Part shown: one piece after another, positions 51,744 to 63,700 of the stretch | How positions within the stretch are numbered: position 1 is the first letter of the stretch | Layout of the letters: each line of letters opens with the position of its first letter | Assembly: GCA_013180625.2 (NCBI GenBank) | Contig: SNVD02001362.1 | Span: forward strand, 682,001 to 746,000 | Length of the DNA stretch: 64,000 nucleotides | From: Boswellia sacra | Taxonomy: Eukaryota > Streptophyta > Magnoliopsida > Sapindales > Burseraceae | Direction of reading: 5' to 3' | The notes under the pieces: model-generated | Database searches by the model: none | Seen by the model: the letters and a program-made list of their open reading frames with translations, nothing else | Told to the model about the DNA's origin: nothing | Made by a program: the position numbers and the translations under genes

Positions 51744-51781
51744 AGAAAGGAATTATTCTCTTCCGATTGAGAGAGGAAACC
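51744..51781 (+). promoter_or_regulatory. Shared promoter box, gene E copy
   Basis: AGAAAGGAATTATTCTCTTCC then GATTGAGAGAGGAAACC. TATAAAAG follows at ~51874, about 70 bp before the ATG. Confidence 0.6.
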
Positions 51782-51942
51782 CGAATGAAACTTCCTATAG
51801 AATTAATGCTTTACCCAAAGGTTAAAAAAAAAAAATTATTCCATCTTTGATACTCAGAGATTGTCTTAAAACCTATAAAAGAATATTAATAGAAATAGCT
51901 CTTTCAATCAAGTATAACATTCATAGAAATCACAAGAAAATA

Positions 51943-52729
51943 ATGGCTTCCAAAGTAAACATTGACAATTTTGAGCCCTTTTGCAAATGGCGCAGGACGA
52001 AAGGCTCCGATGTGCTTGATGTTTATCTACATGGTATTGTGTCTGTTATCCTTTCTATTATATGATCGTGAGAAAACGCCTTTAATTTCCAATAGGTTTA
52101 TTTTTATTTTTTATTTTTAAGTTTACGGCCATGATGATATTTCATTATTATTTTCGTACCTTATATACAAATGCTTTGAGTTATATACAATATTAGTTAT
52201 TACTTCGTCCTTTGATGAGATAGGATATATATACTTCGGATTATTATCTTAGGACGCACATGAAGAAGACCTTCCCTTTGATTAAAAATTAATATGTTGC
52301 TATCATACATTATTATTATTATTTTTTATTTTTGAAATTTTTGGCTAGGTTTCAAACGTGAAGAAATCAAGTTTCAAAAAAAAAAATCCAACAATCCTAT
52401 CTCCAGGAAGCATAGTAATTAGTGGCGCACGTAACCTGGATGAAAATACAAGGCAACTATTCAAAAGAGAGATTAAACTTCAGAAAGATCACGCAGTAGA
52501 GCAAATTGACAAAAAATTTAGTGGTGGCATTTTTACTATAACTATACCTAAGAAAGCTCCATTGCTTAGTGACCTCAAGATGGAAAAGATCAAAGAAATT
52601 GCTATGAATCCCGGAGAATTCATACGTGGAATGAGTTGCAAATTTACTGTAACTGCTACTTTGGTGGTGGTGGTGGTTGTGGAATACATAATATTCAAAT
52701 ATCTTTGGAGCTCTCATGTTGGAAATTGA
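51943..52729 (+). pseudogene. RTM2-like gene E, 2 exons, frameshift in an A11 run
   Basis: Exon 1 (51943-52033: MASKVNIDNFEPFCKWRR…) and the acceptor GGCTAG|GTTTC at 52349 match the paralogues. After FKREEIKFQ the frame enters 11 consecutive A (52376-52386) and then stops. The rest of the domain (ISGARNLDENTRQLFKREI, FSGGIFTITIPKKAP) and a strong membrane segment (TATLVVVVVVEYIIF) read openly to 52729 in the +1 frame. One A fewer would give ~156 residues. The damage is confined to a homopolymer, so a sequencing error or a very recent allele is as likely as true decay. Confidence 0.75.
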
Positions 52730-53514
52730 TTGAACGTTGTGATGTGATTTTAATTAATTGTACTGAGAACCACGCAACCATGAAGCTTTTTAATCTTTTG
52801 TTTCGTATATATTGGAATACAACTGTACTTTGAACTTGGAACAAAGTAACATTTATCTTCTGTAATGTGATTATATACTTGCTTGCTACAATATTCTGTT
52901 CTCTCTTTTGCATATGATGACACTAGGGCAAACTTAACTGTTTGCCCTCCTTCTGATGAGGTTTGAATATTAAGATGCAGATAGACCAAATTTGTTTGTT
53001 CATTATTATATTTTGACAGCATCCTAAACGAGGAGTTTTCGAAAATTTCTAACGAATTGAGTGATAAATTTTAGGTGATATATTTAACACGAGACTGATT
53101 AACTTTTAAAAAAAAGTTTCTAATTAATTTCAAAACCTAAAAGGGATACTTTTTTTAACAGATAGTGATTGTCTCGATATTTCAATCTGTTTTTAAGCTT
53201 CAAATGACTCATATTGGATCCACCTTGTTTGCATATACGTATTTTCTCTCTCCCATAAAATGTGAGATAATTTAATGGGCATAATATTTAAGATAAGAAG
53301 CAAAGAAGTTTCCAATGCATTAACAGAATTCTAGTACAATAAAATTAGGTAATTTCATTCGATCGAATTACCAATCCAACGTGAAAAGGCAGTTTATATT
53401 ATGGACATTCTGCTTAGAAATGCAGCACCGAATGCTACAAACGAAACGATAATTATATAATTCGGCTGTAACACAACATTTATCAAAGTTATCTAGCAAT
53501 AAAGTAAAGCTTGC
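52730..53514. other. Intergenic DNA between gene E and phytocyanin 1
   Basis: 3' flanks of two convergent genes. No further gene seen. Confidence 0.6.
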
Positions 53515-54222
53515 TCACAACGTGATCATCTTGACCAAAACCATCACTGCCACGATAACTAGAGAATTAGATGACGTAATTTTGAAAGCAGCGGACAAAG
53601 GTGGAGTCTCGGCGACAACGTCAATGGCCAACTTCTGGCCAAGGTCAGCACAATGACTCTTCTCCCCAACTATACCACAAATGTACCATTTTTTTCCTGC
53701 GGTGCTTAAAGTGATTTTGTCATTTCCAGAGTAAAATGACTCGTTTGCCGGAGGTACTATGCAATTATCGAATTCAGTTTTATTCACTTTGAACACATTG
53801 TGCTTCGATGGCACGTATTTGAACACTGCAAAATTAGTAACCACAAAAATGAAAAATTAAGAGCCACGATCATATTATGTTGTTTGCAAGATATTCTATG
53901 TTTACACTGTTGGCATTTAATTTTGAATATTTATTTACAATTAAAGAAAATAAAAGAAAAATAATTTTATTTAAATTTTCAAGATTTGATTATTTCGCCT
54001 GATGAATGTTTAATGATCATGTTGCAAAGCAAGCTGAAAGATGTATAGTTATGTACCTAATGTGTCACCGATGCGAAATTCCTTGTCCTTGGCCCAATCT
54101 TGGTAATTAAAATTGACCGTCCAGCCTACTTCATCACCAACGATATGTTCAGTTGCCATGGCAACTGTTGGAATTATAATTGCAAAAATTGCAATAAGAT
54201 TGACAAACTGTTTAGAAGACAT
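53515..54222 (-). CDS. Stellacyanin-type phytocyanin 1, 2 exons
   Basis: Exons 54222-54057 and 53825-53515 (minus) give 158 residues. The intron (TTAG|GTACAT … TTTGCAG|TG) is phase 1 after residue 55, as in phytocyanin 2. A signal peptide (QFVNLIAIFAIIIPTVAMA) precedes the plastocyanin-like domain: HIVGDEVGWTVNFNYQDWAK, VFKYVPSKHNVFKV (copper His), NCIVPP (disulfide Cys), then WYICGIVGEKSHCADLGQK with the Cys, His and Gln ligands. The C-terminus ends in a hydrophobic tail (SLVIVAVMVLVKMITL) typical of a GPI-anchor signal, so it probably acts at the outer plasma membrane or cell wall. The start is the second methionine of the open frame because it directly opens the signal peptide. TATA-like TATAAATAG lies ~95 bp upstream. 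The Cys-to-His loop is three residues longer than in phytocyanin 2. Confidence 0.9.
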
Positions 54223-54862
54223 TGAATTGATGTAGAGCTTAATTAAGCTGATTAAATCTGAATTTTGCGTAATTAGCTGCAAATATGACTTGCAGGGTTT
54301 AGGGTTGTATGAGATCTATTTATAGTAACATAACTCGCTACGGAAATAATCTCTTTTTCTTCAGAAAAAATATAATAAAATAAAATCTGGCAAGGTCGGC
54401 ACATATAGTAAAGCGTTTCACAATGTCACGGCAGATAAAACACGACAAACAATTCGTAAGAGTAGTGTTACAAGTAATATTTTGTTATGTTTATTCTGTT
54501 TTCACCTTATGGTATTTTTCCTAAACCGTTGTAGGATTCTTTGTCCTCTGCCGGTTCTGTCGAAGGAATATTGTCTCAAATGCCGTTTAGCCTTCATCGT
54601 TTCTTAATTAGTACCATCCGTCAGCCAAATTCAGTCATTTTGATTGAGTGATTATCTTCCAGAATTTTAATTATGTATCTGTAACATATCTGATTTAGCA
54701 TCCAATTAGGCACAAAATCAGCCAACTAATCAGCATCAATCTGCGTCAATCACCATAATTACATTTTATTTGATTTCTGTGTATATAAGATTCTTTACCT
54801 TGTTTGTTCTTGTACTAGTCTATAAATTGATAGATCATTGTACATTTTAATTCATTATTCAG
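54223..54862. promoter_or_regulatory. Promoter region of phytocyanin 1
   Basis: Holds the TATA-like TATAAATAG (minus strand, ~54312-54321). No gene seen upstream. Confidence 0.5.
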
Positions 54863-55808
54863 CAAGGGCGGACGCAAAGGAGGTCCTCTGGGCTGTCCTT
54901 AAATAAAAAATTGCAAGTTTCCCTAACATTCCTAAGATTGTAATATTTTAAAAACACCCCTGAAGTAAATAATGAATATACTGTATTTATTTATTTATTA
55001 AAAAAAATCTAACTTAGAACCGTTCCCAAAGCTCAGCCAACCAAACTTTCAACACTCTTTTCATTTTGTTTCCTTCAATTTCTTATTTTAACTCTTAAAA
55101 AAATTATCATTCAAAAATAGATTCTTGACTTTTACTTAAAAAAAAACTCATATATTATTTAAATGTTCAAGTAATGATTTTATTTTATGATTTGAGTTTT
55201 AATATAGAGATTTAATTTGTGATTTTTGATACTTAATTTTCGACATCTTATTTGATGAATTTTGATAAATCAAAAGCTATTTAGTAAATTGTGTAAGATG
55301 TTAGGAGATTTTCTTTTTGATAATTTTTAAGGATTTGATTTCAGTTATAGTTTTATTATATAGATATGACATATAGATTTTAAGAATTAATATTAATATC
55401 TTATTTCATAGATTTTTTTAAATTTATTGTGATGTAGATCATTATATAGTTAAAAATTTTAGAGAATATTTAATTTGAATTAGGCTTTTATTATATAGAT
55501 TTGTTTTGAATTTGAAATAGGCTTTTATCATTTAAATTAATTGTAATGAAATAAAATGTGTAAAATATTAGATATTTTTTAGACATTTTTATTTTGATGA
55601 AATTTTAAATAATAATGTTTTACTTAATAGATGAGTTGTAATTGTGTTTTTGTCTAAGCATAGAATACTTGTTTTGAAATGTAAAGTTTATTATGCCCTC
55701 CACTAAGGTATAAAATTTTAATTTCTTTTTAATAAAATTTTTTCGTATTGTCAAGGTTCTTCTAATAAATTCAATTCAGTCTCCAAAAAAATCCTAAATC
55801 CACCCCTG
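54863..55808. mobile_element. hAT-like element with CAGGGGYGGA-type ends
   Basis: Starts CAAGGGCGGACGCAAAGGAG and ends CCTAAATCCACCCCTG (inverse complement CAGGGGTGGA). These ends resemble the start of the truncated hAT at 5519. Flanking octamers TTATTCAG and TCATTCGT match only 5 of 8. AT-rich, no protein. Confidence 0.5.
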
Positions 55809-56491
55809 TCATTCGTATTAGTACAATTCAATATTCGTTCACATGGTATAAAAACTAAAGATTCCAAGTTCAAACCCCTCACTCTCGTATTTCTGTGTGT
55901 ACTTATGATACTTGGTCAAATCAGCTCTTGGTTTTTTGCTTTCCTATCATGGATCCATTAGAGCTTAGTATTGGTTCCATGTTTTACTTGAGGAGGCCTA
56001 TTGTCTCAAATATTAACGGTGGGTTTGAGCTTTTAGATTAAGTGGTTACTTAAAATTATCTATATGCTTTATACTTTTGATAACTATTATTCTTTTAATT
56101 ACAACAAATTAAAAATATCACTTATGACTTGAAAATGCAATTTTGAGTGACTCAAAATTATTTATTCAAGCGAAAAATTATAATTTTGAGTGATGGATAA
56201 TCATAATTTTGAACAAAGAGAGACTGAAAATTATAATTTGAATAAATTTATGACTCGAAAAATTAATTTCGAGGCACGGGAATTAATTTTATGTAACTCA
56301 AAATAGAGTTTTAGATGGTTTTGAGTGGTTCAAAAATTCATTTACGAGACAAAGTTGAGTAATGTCGATATGGTGTTTGATGGAATGCTACCTATGCAAA
56401 TTCTTAATCTGTTGAATGATTTATGTTTGTCTTGAGTGAGAATTGATAAGTCTGAGTGATTTGTTTTACTGAATGGGTTTTGTTTAGAGAC
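55809..56491. other. Intergenic DNA
   Basis: AT-rich, with several repeats of TTGAGTGA/TAATTTTGA. No gene seen. Confidence 0.5.
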
Positions 56492-56494
56492 TAA

Positions 56495-57597
56495 GGTTGT
56501 GTTTGTTTCCATCACTTAAACACTTTTTAGATCTAAACACTTTTTAGGACTTAATTTATACCACTTAATGGGATGTTTGTTTGCTCTTTTAGATACCACT
56601 TAAAAAAAGTGGCAATGGAATATTTTATCTTTAATGTGACTTTTTTACCCTTATTTAAGTGTAACATGTTTATATTATATTTATACAATTCTTTAAAAAT
56701 TGACTAGTTAATAAAATTAAACCAAAATTCTTTTTTATTTAAATAATTAATATTATATTTTTTACAAACTTTTAAAAAATAAATATTACTAAAATAAAAT
56801 AAAAATTCTTTTTCATTTAAATAGTTAATATTATATTTCTTACAATCTTTTAAAAATTAAAAATTTAATAAAATTAAATCAAAATTATAAATAATTATAA
56901 ATTTGATATTTATTAATTATATTTTAATTAATAATTTTTTTTAATTGCTAATTGATTATATTTTCTTAAATTTATTCTTATCAATTATTGACCAAGTTAC
57001 CTATGGTCCAACCATCCATATTAAATAGTTAAATTAAATTAATGTTTTGTTAAGTTAACATTGGAATTTGGGTTATTAATTACTATTTCTTCATTGCATG
57101 CATGTGACATCACAAACTGGTGTTGAATTGCAGCTTATTCCACATATATAAATTAATAAAATTAAAAAATGAAAAAAACCACAACAAGATGAGAGACATT
57201 AATTCACAATTGTTGAATAGAGAAAAGCAAAGTGTGCATGTTCTGTTGATAGAGCCCAAGAGAGAGCACATGAGATGAGATGAGATGAGACAGAGCACAT
57301 GAGATGAGATGAGATGAGACGAGACTTCAAAATTGTTATAATTAATTGGATTCGTAATTAATGTTGGTAGCTGACGCGATGCACATGGAAACAGTGGTAT
57401 TTTATATAAGAGGATATTTTCGGTATTTCATATATTTAGATGTTTTGAATAAGGAAAAAGTGGTATTTTTTCACTTTTTGGATTCAGACATATATGTCTG
57501 AAAATAAGTTATCAGAGGCCCAAACAAACGGGCTGAAATTTTTAAACATCTGAATCTTATTCAGATTCAGACTTCAGATGCCCAAACAAACGGGCCC
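56495..57597. mobile_element. Harbinger-like non-autonomous element
   Basis: Left end GGTTGTGTTTGTTTCC and right end CCCAAACAAACGGGCCC are inverse-like, flanked by TAA (56492-56494, 57598-57600). Near the right end CCCAAACAAACGGGC occurs twice, and GAATCTTATTCAGATTC makes a hairpin. The core includes a small (GAGAT)n array around 57270-57320. No transposase. Confidence 0.5.
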
Positions 57598-57600
57598 TAA

Positions 57601-59189
57601 GAGAAGAACTTGCAGAGCACTAGAGTAAGGTTCAGGATGAACGGTTCACTTGCACTCATGATGTTAAACTACATACTTGTAATCATAGCATGCATTTTGA
57701 ATAGAGGAAGTTTATTACTCAGAAGGCGTCTGTAGGTTATAAGTCCATTGGAGTCTGTAAACTATTTATTACTTAGTGGATTTCAAGTTCTTGATTTGTC
57801 CAATGGATGTAGGCAGTGGAGCCAAGCCACATAAAATCCAAAATCCTATGTGTTTATTTTCTTATTCTCTCTTATCTCACTTATTGTTTTATTTTGTTGG
57901 TAGGTATTGGTAACTATCACCACTGGAGACAAGCCGATTCCTTACACGAGTGACTTGAAATTAACTCGAAATTAATTTCATGAGACTTAAATTAAAAAAA
58001 AAAGCTTCAAAATAATTTAGAGGGACTTAATATATAATCCATTTCCAAGTAAAACATGTAGCTTTTAGTAATGGATAATTGTACTTCTAAAGAAAGAGTA
58101 ATTAAGAAAAAGGTAATTTCAAGTAACTTATGACTTGAAATACAAATTTTGAGTAACTTAATTAACTTGAAATTAATTTAAAAATCTCTCGAAATTTATA
58201 AGCTTTAAATTAATTTCAAGTTTTTCAAAAATGAATTTTCAAATTAAAATACTAATTTTACTTTTGAGGTAGAGTGGGGGCCGTGCTTTTCTCTTTTGTG
58301 CTGACTAAATTGTACTTTTAGAACTGTATAAATGAGTTGAGTTAAATTAATTAGTTATAAATTAATCTAATTAACCTCTGCATTTTAACTATCTCTAGCA
58401 ATCTTCACTAATTCTTTTATCAAGTAGACGGAAAAAATTCAATAACCAAAGATTGCTTGAGTTATTGCTGTTTTAGTTAATCTCACATTGTTCTGTTTCA
58501 GTTTGTCTTTGATTTGCGGTTATGAGAACCTGAACATGCAGCTTAAAATTTGAAGACAATTAATACACCAAATAGTCTCGTCTTGCCCAAAAATCAAATT
58601 TGGCGACTGGAATGAATATATCATTTTCTTCTTTATTTGATTTCAATTCAATCAAGTAGAATGATTGTAACGGATGATAATAATGATATTGGATGAATTT
58701 GATCGATCGATTTAATAAGCAAATCGTATATTTGAAATATTTGAACCATTCTGATGTGAATAAATGGTTCGAGGGAGAGCCATGTAACCTGATTAGCAAC
58801 AAGTTTCTCACATATGCCACTGAATAGTTTAAGTTGCGATAACCAGCTAGTACATGCATACGTCTCGCACCAAATATAAATTTATTAGCAAAATTACTAA
58901 TCTTAACTAACATGTGCTTCCAATCCATTACGTAAAATGGCAGTTGATGTGTAGCACTTTCTCCTAAATGGTAGTTTTTTTATTTTTTTCTCTAAACCTC
59001 GACAATATAAGGAAAATTTATTGAGAAGAAAAAGAAGATTAACACCTAGTTGGGGGATGTAATGAGACTTGTCCCTCCAAGAACAATAAGATACAACCTT
59101 AAAAATGCAAATTACCACTAATCTAAATTTTATTGTTAAACTTCAGGCAGCAATCCTATAAATCCTTGACCATTGTAAAATTCTGACAA
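57601..59189. other. Intergenic DNA
   Basis: A 122-codon minus-strand open stretch at 58560-58928 has no recognisable motif and no paralogue here; I do not call it. Nothing else seen. Confidence 0.5.
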
Positions 59190-59759
59190 TTACCAGTTGA
59201 AAAACGGTCTCCTGGTTACCTTTGTTGCAGAAAGCGGAGCATAGAGTGGAGATGGAGCAGGCTCCGTGCTTGGAGGCTGTGCTTGAGGTTTCACTGTTAT
59301 AGCCAGCTTTTGGCCAGACACACAGTGCATGCCTACACCACAGATGTACCATTTTGTTCCTGGGGTTGCCAAGACAATCGTATCATTGCCAGTGGTTAAC
59401 GCCTGATTTAGTGGTGGCTTAGTGCAATTTTGGAAAGCGGTTCCGTTCACTTTGAACACATTGTGAGCTCCGACAGGATATTGGAAAACTACACATATTA
59501 ATCATATATCATATTAAAATTTTGTTAATGAAAAATATTAAATATATATTAAACATATAAATATTGTTGTAGCAAATAGCGAGGATAATTTACCAAGTTT
59601 GTCTCCAACCCGAAAGTCTTTGCCCGCAGCCCAAGCTTTGTAATCAAACCCTACTGTCCATCCAGCATCATCTCCAACTATGAATTCCTCAGCAGAAGTG
59701 ATCATTGGGGCAAAGGTGGCAATGGCAAAAAAGAAAACGAATGCTTGATTGAACGCCAT
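59190..59759 (-). CDS. Stellacyanin-type phytocyanin 2, 2 exons
   Basis: Exons 59759-59594 and 59488-59190 (minus) give 154 residues; exon 1 is exactly 166 nt as in phytocyanin 1. Intron CTTG|GTAAAT … TGTGTAG|TT, phase 1. Signal peptide (FVFFFAIATFAPMITSA), then FIVGDDAGWTVGFDYKAWAA, VFQYPVGAHNVFKV (copper His), NCTKPP, and WYICGVGMHCVSGQKLAITV with Cys, His and Gln at standard spacing. The tail is Pro/Ser/Ala-rich (a short arabinogalactan-like stretch) but ends KVTRRPFFNW without a clear hydrophobic GPI segment, so it may be secreted rather than anchored. TATA-like TATATAAATA lies ~100 bp upstream (minus, ~59856-59865). A blue copper electron carrier of the apoplast; substrate unknown. Confidence 0.9.
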
Positions 59760-60304
59760 ACTGATCGTTATTGATGTAAATTGAGAATAGGAAAGATAAG
59801 CTGGCTTGTTATTAATAGGCTTCGAAACTCATGGGCAGTACGTACCTACGAAGAAGTATTTATATAGTCTAGCTAGGGCTGCAAATCCTTTTCTTGTAAT
59901 TTGGAGAACCAGCGGCCGAGGACGGCATGGCCGCCCGCGCAGAATACGAGTAATATGGTTGAGTTAGCTATAGAACGTTTTATTGAATGTATTGGAGATG
60001 TTTACGACATGAATAGAGTAAAAACAAAATTTGAAACGGGTATGGGATACAAGCTAGGCCATTTTTTACTTGGTTTTAATTGTCATTAATAAATGTTAAA
60101 TATTCTAAGTTCAAACAGAATTATTTGCAACTGTTCATAATGTTGAAAACTAATATTATTTAGTAAAGAAAATGGGGCAAGATGTGCTCAATCCCACGGA
60201 GAATATCGTTGCCAATTAATCACCATCTTTAGTTAAAATTCGAGCAGAAACCATTGGTTTTGTTCTTTATCCACGATCTGTCTAACAAAAATATAGCAAG
60301 GAAG
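59760..60304. other. Promoter of phytocyanin 2 and flanking DNA
   Basis: Includes the TATA box above and a short GC-rich patch (~59908-59942) in otherwise AT-rich DNA. No gene seen. Confidence 0.5.
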
Positions 60305-60704
60305 TGTTGGGATGTAATGATCAATTCAGAACAGAATTTGGGAGAAAAATTACTTGTATTAACAGAGAAAATTAATGTACAAGAATTATACAAAAACTCC
60401 CCTAAAATTTCTGGAGCTCTCCTGGCTCTCTCTCTCAATCCTAAACTCTCTGGTTTAGACTCTGGACTCTCTCTGGAATCTCTCTGATGCTTAAACAAGG
60501 CAGAATTCGTCCCATATTTATAGGGAAAATTCTGCATACAAATTCAAATCAAATTTGGCTACTTCCTTTGATTTTCAAAATTGGAGGTGCCTAACAAATT
60601 TGACTCTCAATGCATTCACATGGGAGGGATTTTGGAAGCCATGCATGTCATGCATGAGCTCAGCAGAATTCTAGAACTCATGCATGTCATGCATGAGCTC
60701 ATCA
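60305..60704 (-). repeat. 3' LTR of copia-3
   Basis: 400 bp. On the element strand it begins TGATGAGCTCATGCATGAC and ends ATCCCAACA, with a TATA-like CCCTATAAATATGGG (~60514-60528). The element-3' edge is inferred from the CAACA end. It holds two identical 23-bp repeats with RY (CATGCATG) motifs at 60640-60662 and 60679-60701. Confidence 0.75.
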
Positions 60705-60751
60705 ATTCTCCCCCTCCATCCCATGTGAAAAAGGAGTAACAACAAAAGTAA

Positions 60752-63700
60752 TTAGACAGCTTCTAATCCAACTATGTCTCTGCATCGTTCTAGCTTGTCT
60801 CTGGTGACCACTTTTGTTAACATGTCGGCTGGATTCTCTTTAGTATGGATCTTCACTAGTTTCAACAGTTGCTTGTCCATCACCTCTCGTATCCAATGAT
60901 AGCGGATGTCAATATGCTTCGTTCGAGAATGGTACACTGAGTTCTTGCTCAAATCCAGAGCACTTTGACTGTCACAGTGTACTTTGTATTCCTTTTGCTC
61001 AATCCTAAGTTCTTGGAGAAATCGCTTCAGCCACAACATTTCTTTTCCAGCTTCCGCTGCGGCAATGTATTCTGCCTCTGTCGTGGATAGCGCAACACAC
61101 TTCTGTAGTCTTGACTGCCATGATACAGCTCCCCCTGCAAAAGTGTAAACAAAACCTGATGTAGATTTCCTACTGTCAGGATCTCCGGCCATATCTGAAT
61201 CTGTATAGCCTTCCAAGATTGGATCAGCTCCCCCGTAACACAAGCATATCTTCGAAGTACCTTTAAGGTATCTGAGAATCCACTTGACTGCCTCCCAATG
61301 TTCTTTCCCTGGATTGGAAAGAAATCTGCTCACGACTCCGACAGCATGAGCAATATCTGGCCTTGTACACACCATGGCATACATCAAACTTCCTACAGCA
61401 GAAGAATAGGGTACCGATGCCATGTCCTCTATCTCTTTCTTGGATGAGGGACATGATCTCTTGCTCAGCTTGAAATGATTAGCCAATGGTACACTAACTG
61501 GCTTAGCACTATCCATGTTGAACCTTTGAATCACACGTTCAACATATTTTTCTTGAGACAGCCATAATTTCTTTTGTTTCCTGTCTCGACGAATGTGCAT
61601 CCCCAAGATTTGCTGAGCTGGTCCCAAATCCTTCATATCGAAGGTTTTTGATAGTTCATTCTTCAGCTGCTTTATTCTTGTTGCATCTTTTCCGACGATC
61701 AACATGTCGTCCACATATAACATTAATGCAACAAAGTCTCCACCTGGAAGTTTCTGAAAGTAGACGCATTGGTCTGCAGCGGTTCTTTTGTACCCATGAC
61801 TCACCATGAAGGAGTCAAACTTCTTGTACCATTGCCTTGGTGCTTGTTTGAGGCCATACAAGCTCTTTTTGAGCTTGCACACGAGGTGTTCTTTTTCTTG
61901 AACCTCGAACCCTTCTGGCTGCTCCATGTAGATTTCTTCATGCAAGTCTCCATGAAGAAATGCTGTCTTCACATCCATCTGTTCAAGCTCCAAATCAAGA
62001 CTTGTTGTCAATCCGAGGATGACGCGGATTGAGGACATTTTTACTACCGGTGAGAATATTTCATCAAAGTCAATTCCTTTCTTCTGAAGGAATCCTTTTA
62101 CCACCAATCGGGCTTTGTGCTTTATCACCTTTCCTGTTCCATCTTTCTTGAGCTTGAATACCCACTTGTTCTTCAGTGCCTTCTTTCCGTCTGGGAGTTC
62201 GACCAGTTCATAAGTTTTGTTCTTCTCTAGAGAATTCATCTCATCTTGCATTGCATGCAGCCATCGTTCTTTGTCTGGATGAGATAAAGCTTCATGAAAG
62301 CTTTCTGGCTCCCCCTCATCAGTAAGCAGTGTGTACTCTGATTCCGGATATCTCCTCGACGGAATCCGACCTCGCTCAGATCGTCGTAGCTGAGGTTCTT
62401 CATTTCCAGGAGGTATAGCAGCTTCTATGGGTGATTGTGGCTCCCCCGGCTCAGCAATCTCTTCATTTTCTTCCTCCTGATCTGCTTCTGGAACTTCGTC
62501 TGGTACCTCGTCATTTCTTGTAGCATTTGGTGTTGGGGTAGAATCTGCAACAATATCTTGGGCACTGCTAGTGGGATTTGTAGATATTGTTGTCTTTTCA
62601 GCGTCTTCATATGTTTGGTCTTCGTGAAATACGACATCTCTGCTCCGGATGACTTTCTTTTCTTTGGGATCCCATAATCTGTATCCGAATTCTTCATCTC
62701 CATAACCGATGAAGATACATGGAATAGTTCTTGCATCGAGCTTCTGTCTGAGCTCCTTGGATACATGTACGAAGGCTAAACAACCAAACACTTTCAAATG
62801 ATTATAGGAGGGCTTTTTGTTAGACCATACCTTTTTTGGAATCTCGAAGTTCAGTGGTGCCGATGGTGCTCTGTTGATTAAGTAACAGGCGGTGCGAACT
62901 GCCTCCCCCCAGAATGGCTTGGGTAACTTAGCCAATCTGAGCATGCTTCTGACTCGTTCCATGATGGTTCGATTCATCCTCTCGGCCACTCCATTGTGTT
63001 GTGGTGTGCGTGGGACTGTTCTTTCATGTCGAATGCCATATCTTCGACAGTAGGCATTGAACTCTCTGGAGGTATACTCGCCTCCGTTATCTGATCGAAG
63101 GCATTTTAATTTCTTACCCGTTTCACGTTCTACCATGGCGTGAAACTCCTTGAACTTCTCCAGAACTTCATCCTTCGTTCTGAGGAAATACACCCACACT
63201 TTCCGAGATGCATCATCAATAAAGGTCAAGAAATACCTTTTACCGCCTAAGGACTCGACTTCGAGAGGTCCACATACATCACTGTGTACTAGCTCCAACA
63301 GCTTTGATTTCTTCATTGATGAGGAGCTGAATGATACCCTCCGTTGTTTCCCGTACAAACAATAGTCGCAAGGATGAGATGCTGCATCCTTGGAAACAGT
63401 GATCAGCTTCTTTTTCTGAAGGGTTGATAAACCCTTTTCACCCATGTGACCGAGCCTTTTATGCCACAAATCTAGAGGTACCATGTGCTCTGCTACATGA
63501 AGGCTCTCTCCGTTTATCTTTACATGAGTCCTGTAAAGATTGTCACATAATTTACCTCGAGCAACCACCATGACCCCTTTCAACATCTTCCATGTACCGT
63601 TGGTGAAGCAGCTCTCATAACCTTGCTGATCAAAGGCTTTTACCGAGAGCAAGTTGAGTCGAAGATCTGGCCCATGACGAACGTCTTTCAAAGTTATTTT

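Noticed and set aside
58560..58928. 122-codon minus-strand frame
   Set aside because: No motif, no paralogue, no promoter or splice support; length is plausible by chance in this AT-rich DNA.
59908..59942. GC-rich patch suggestive of vector or bacterial DNA
   Set aside because: Only ~35 bp, flanked by ordinary plant sequence; no recognisable vector feature.
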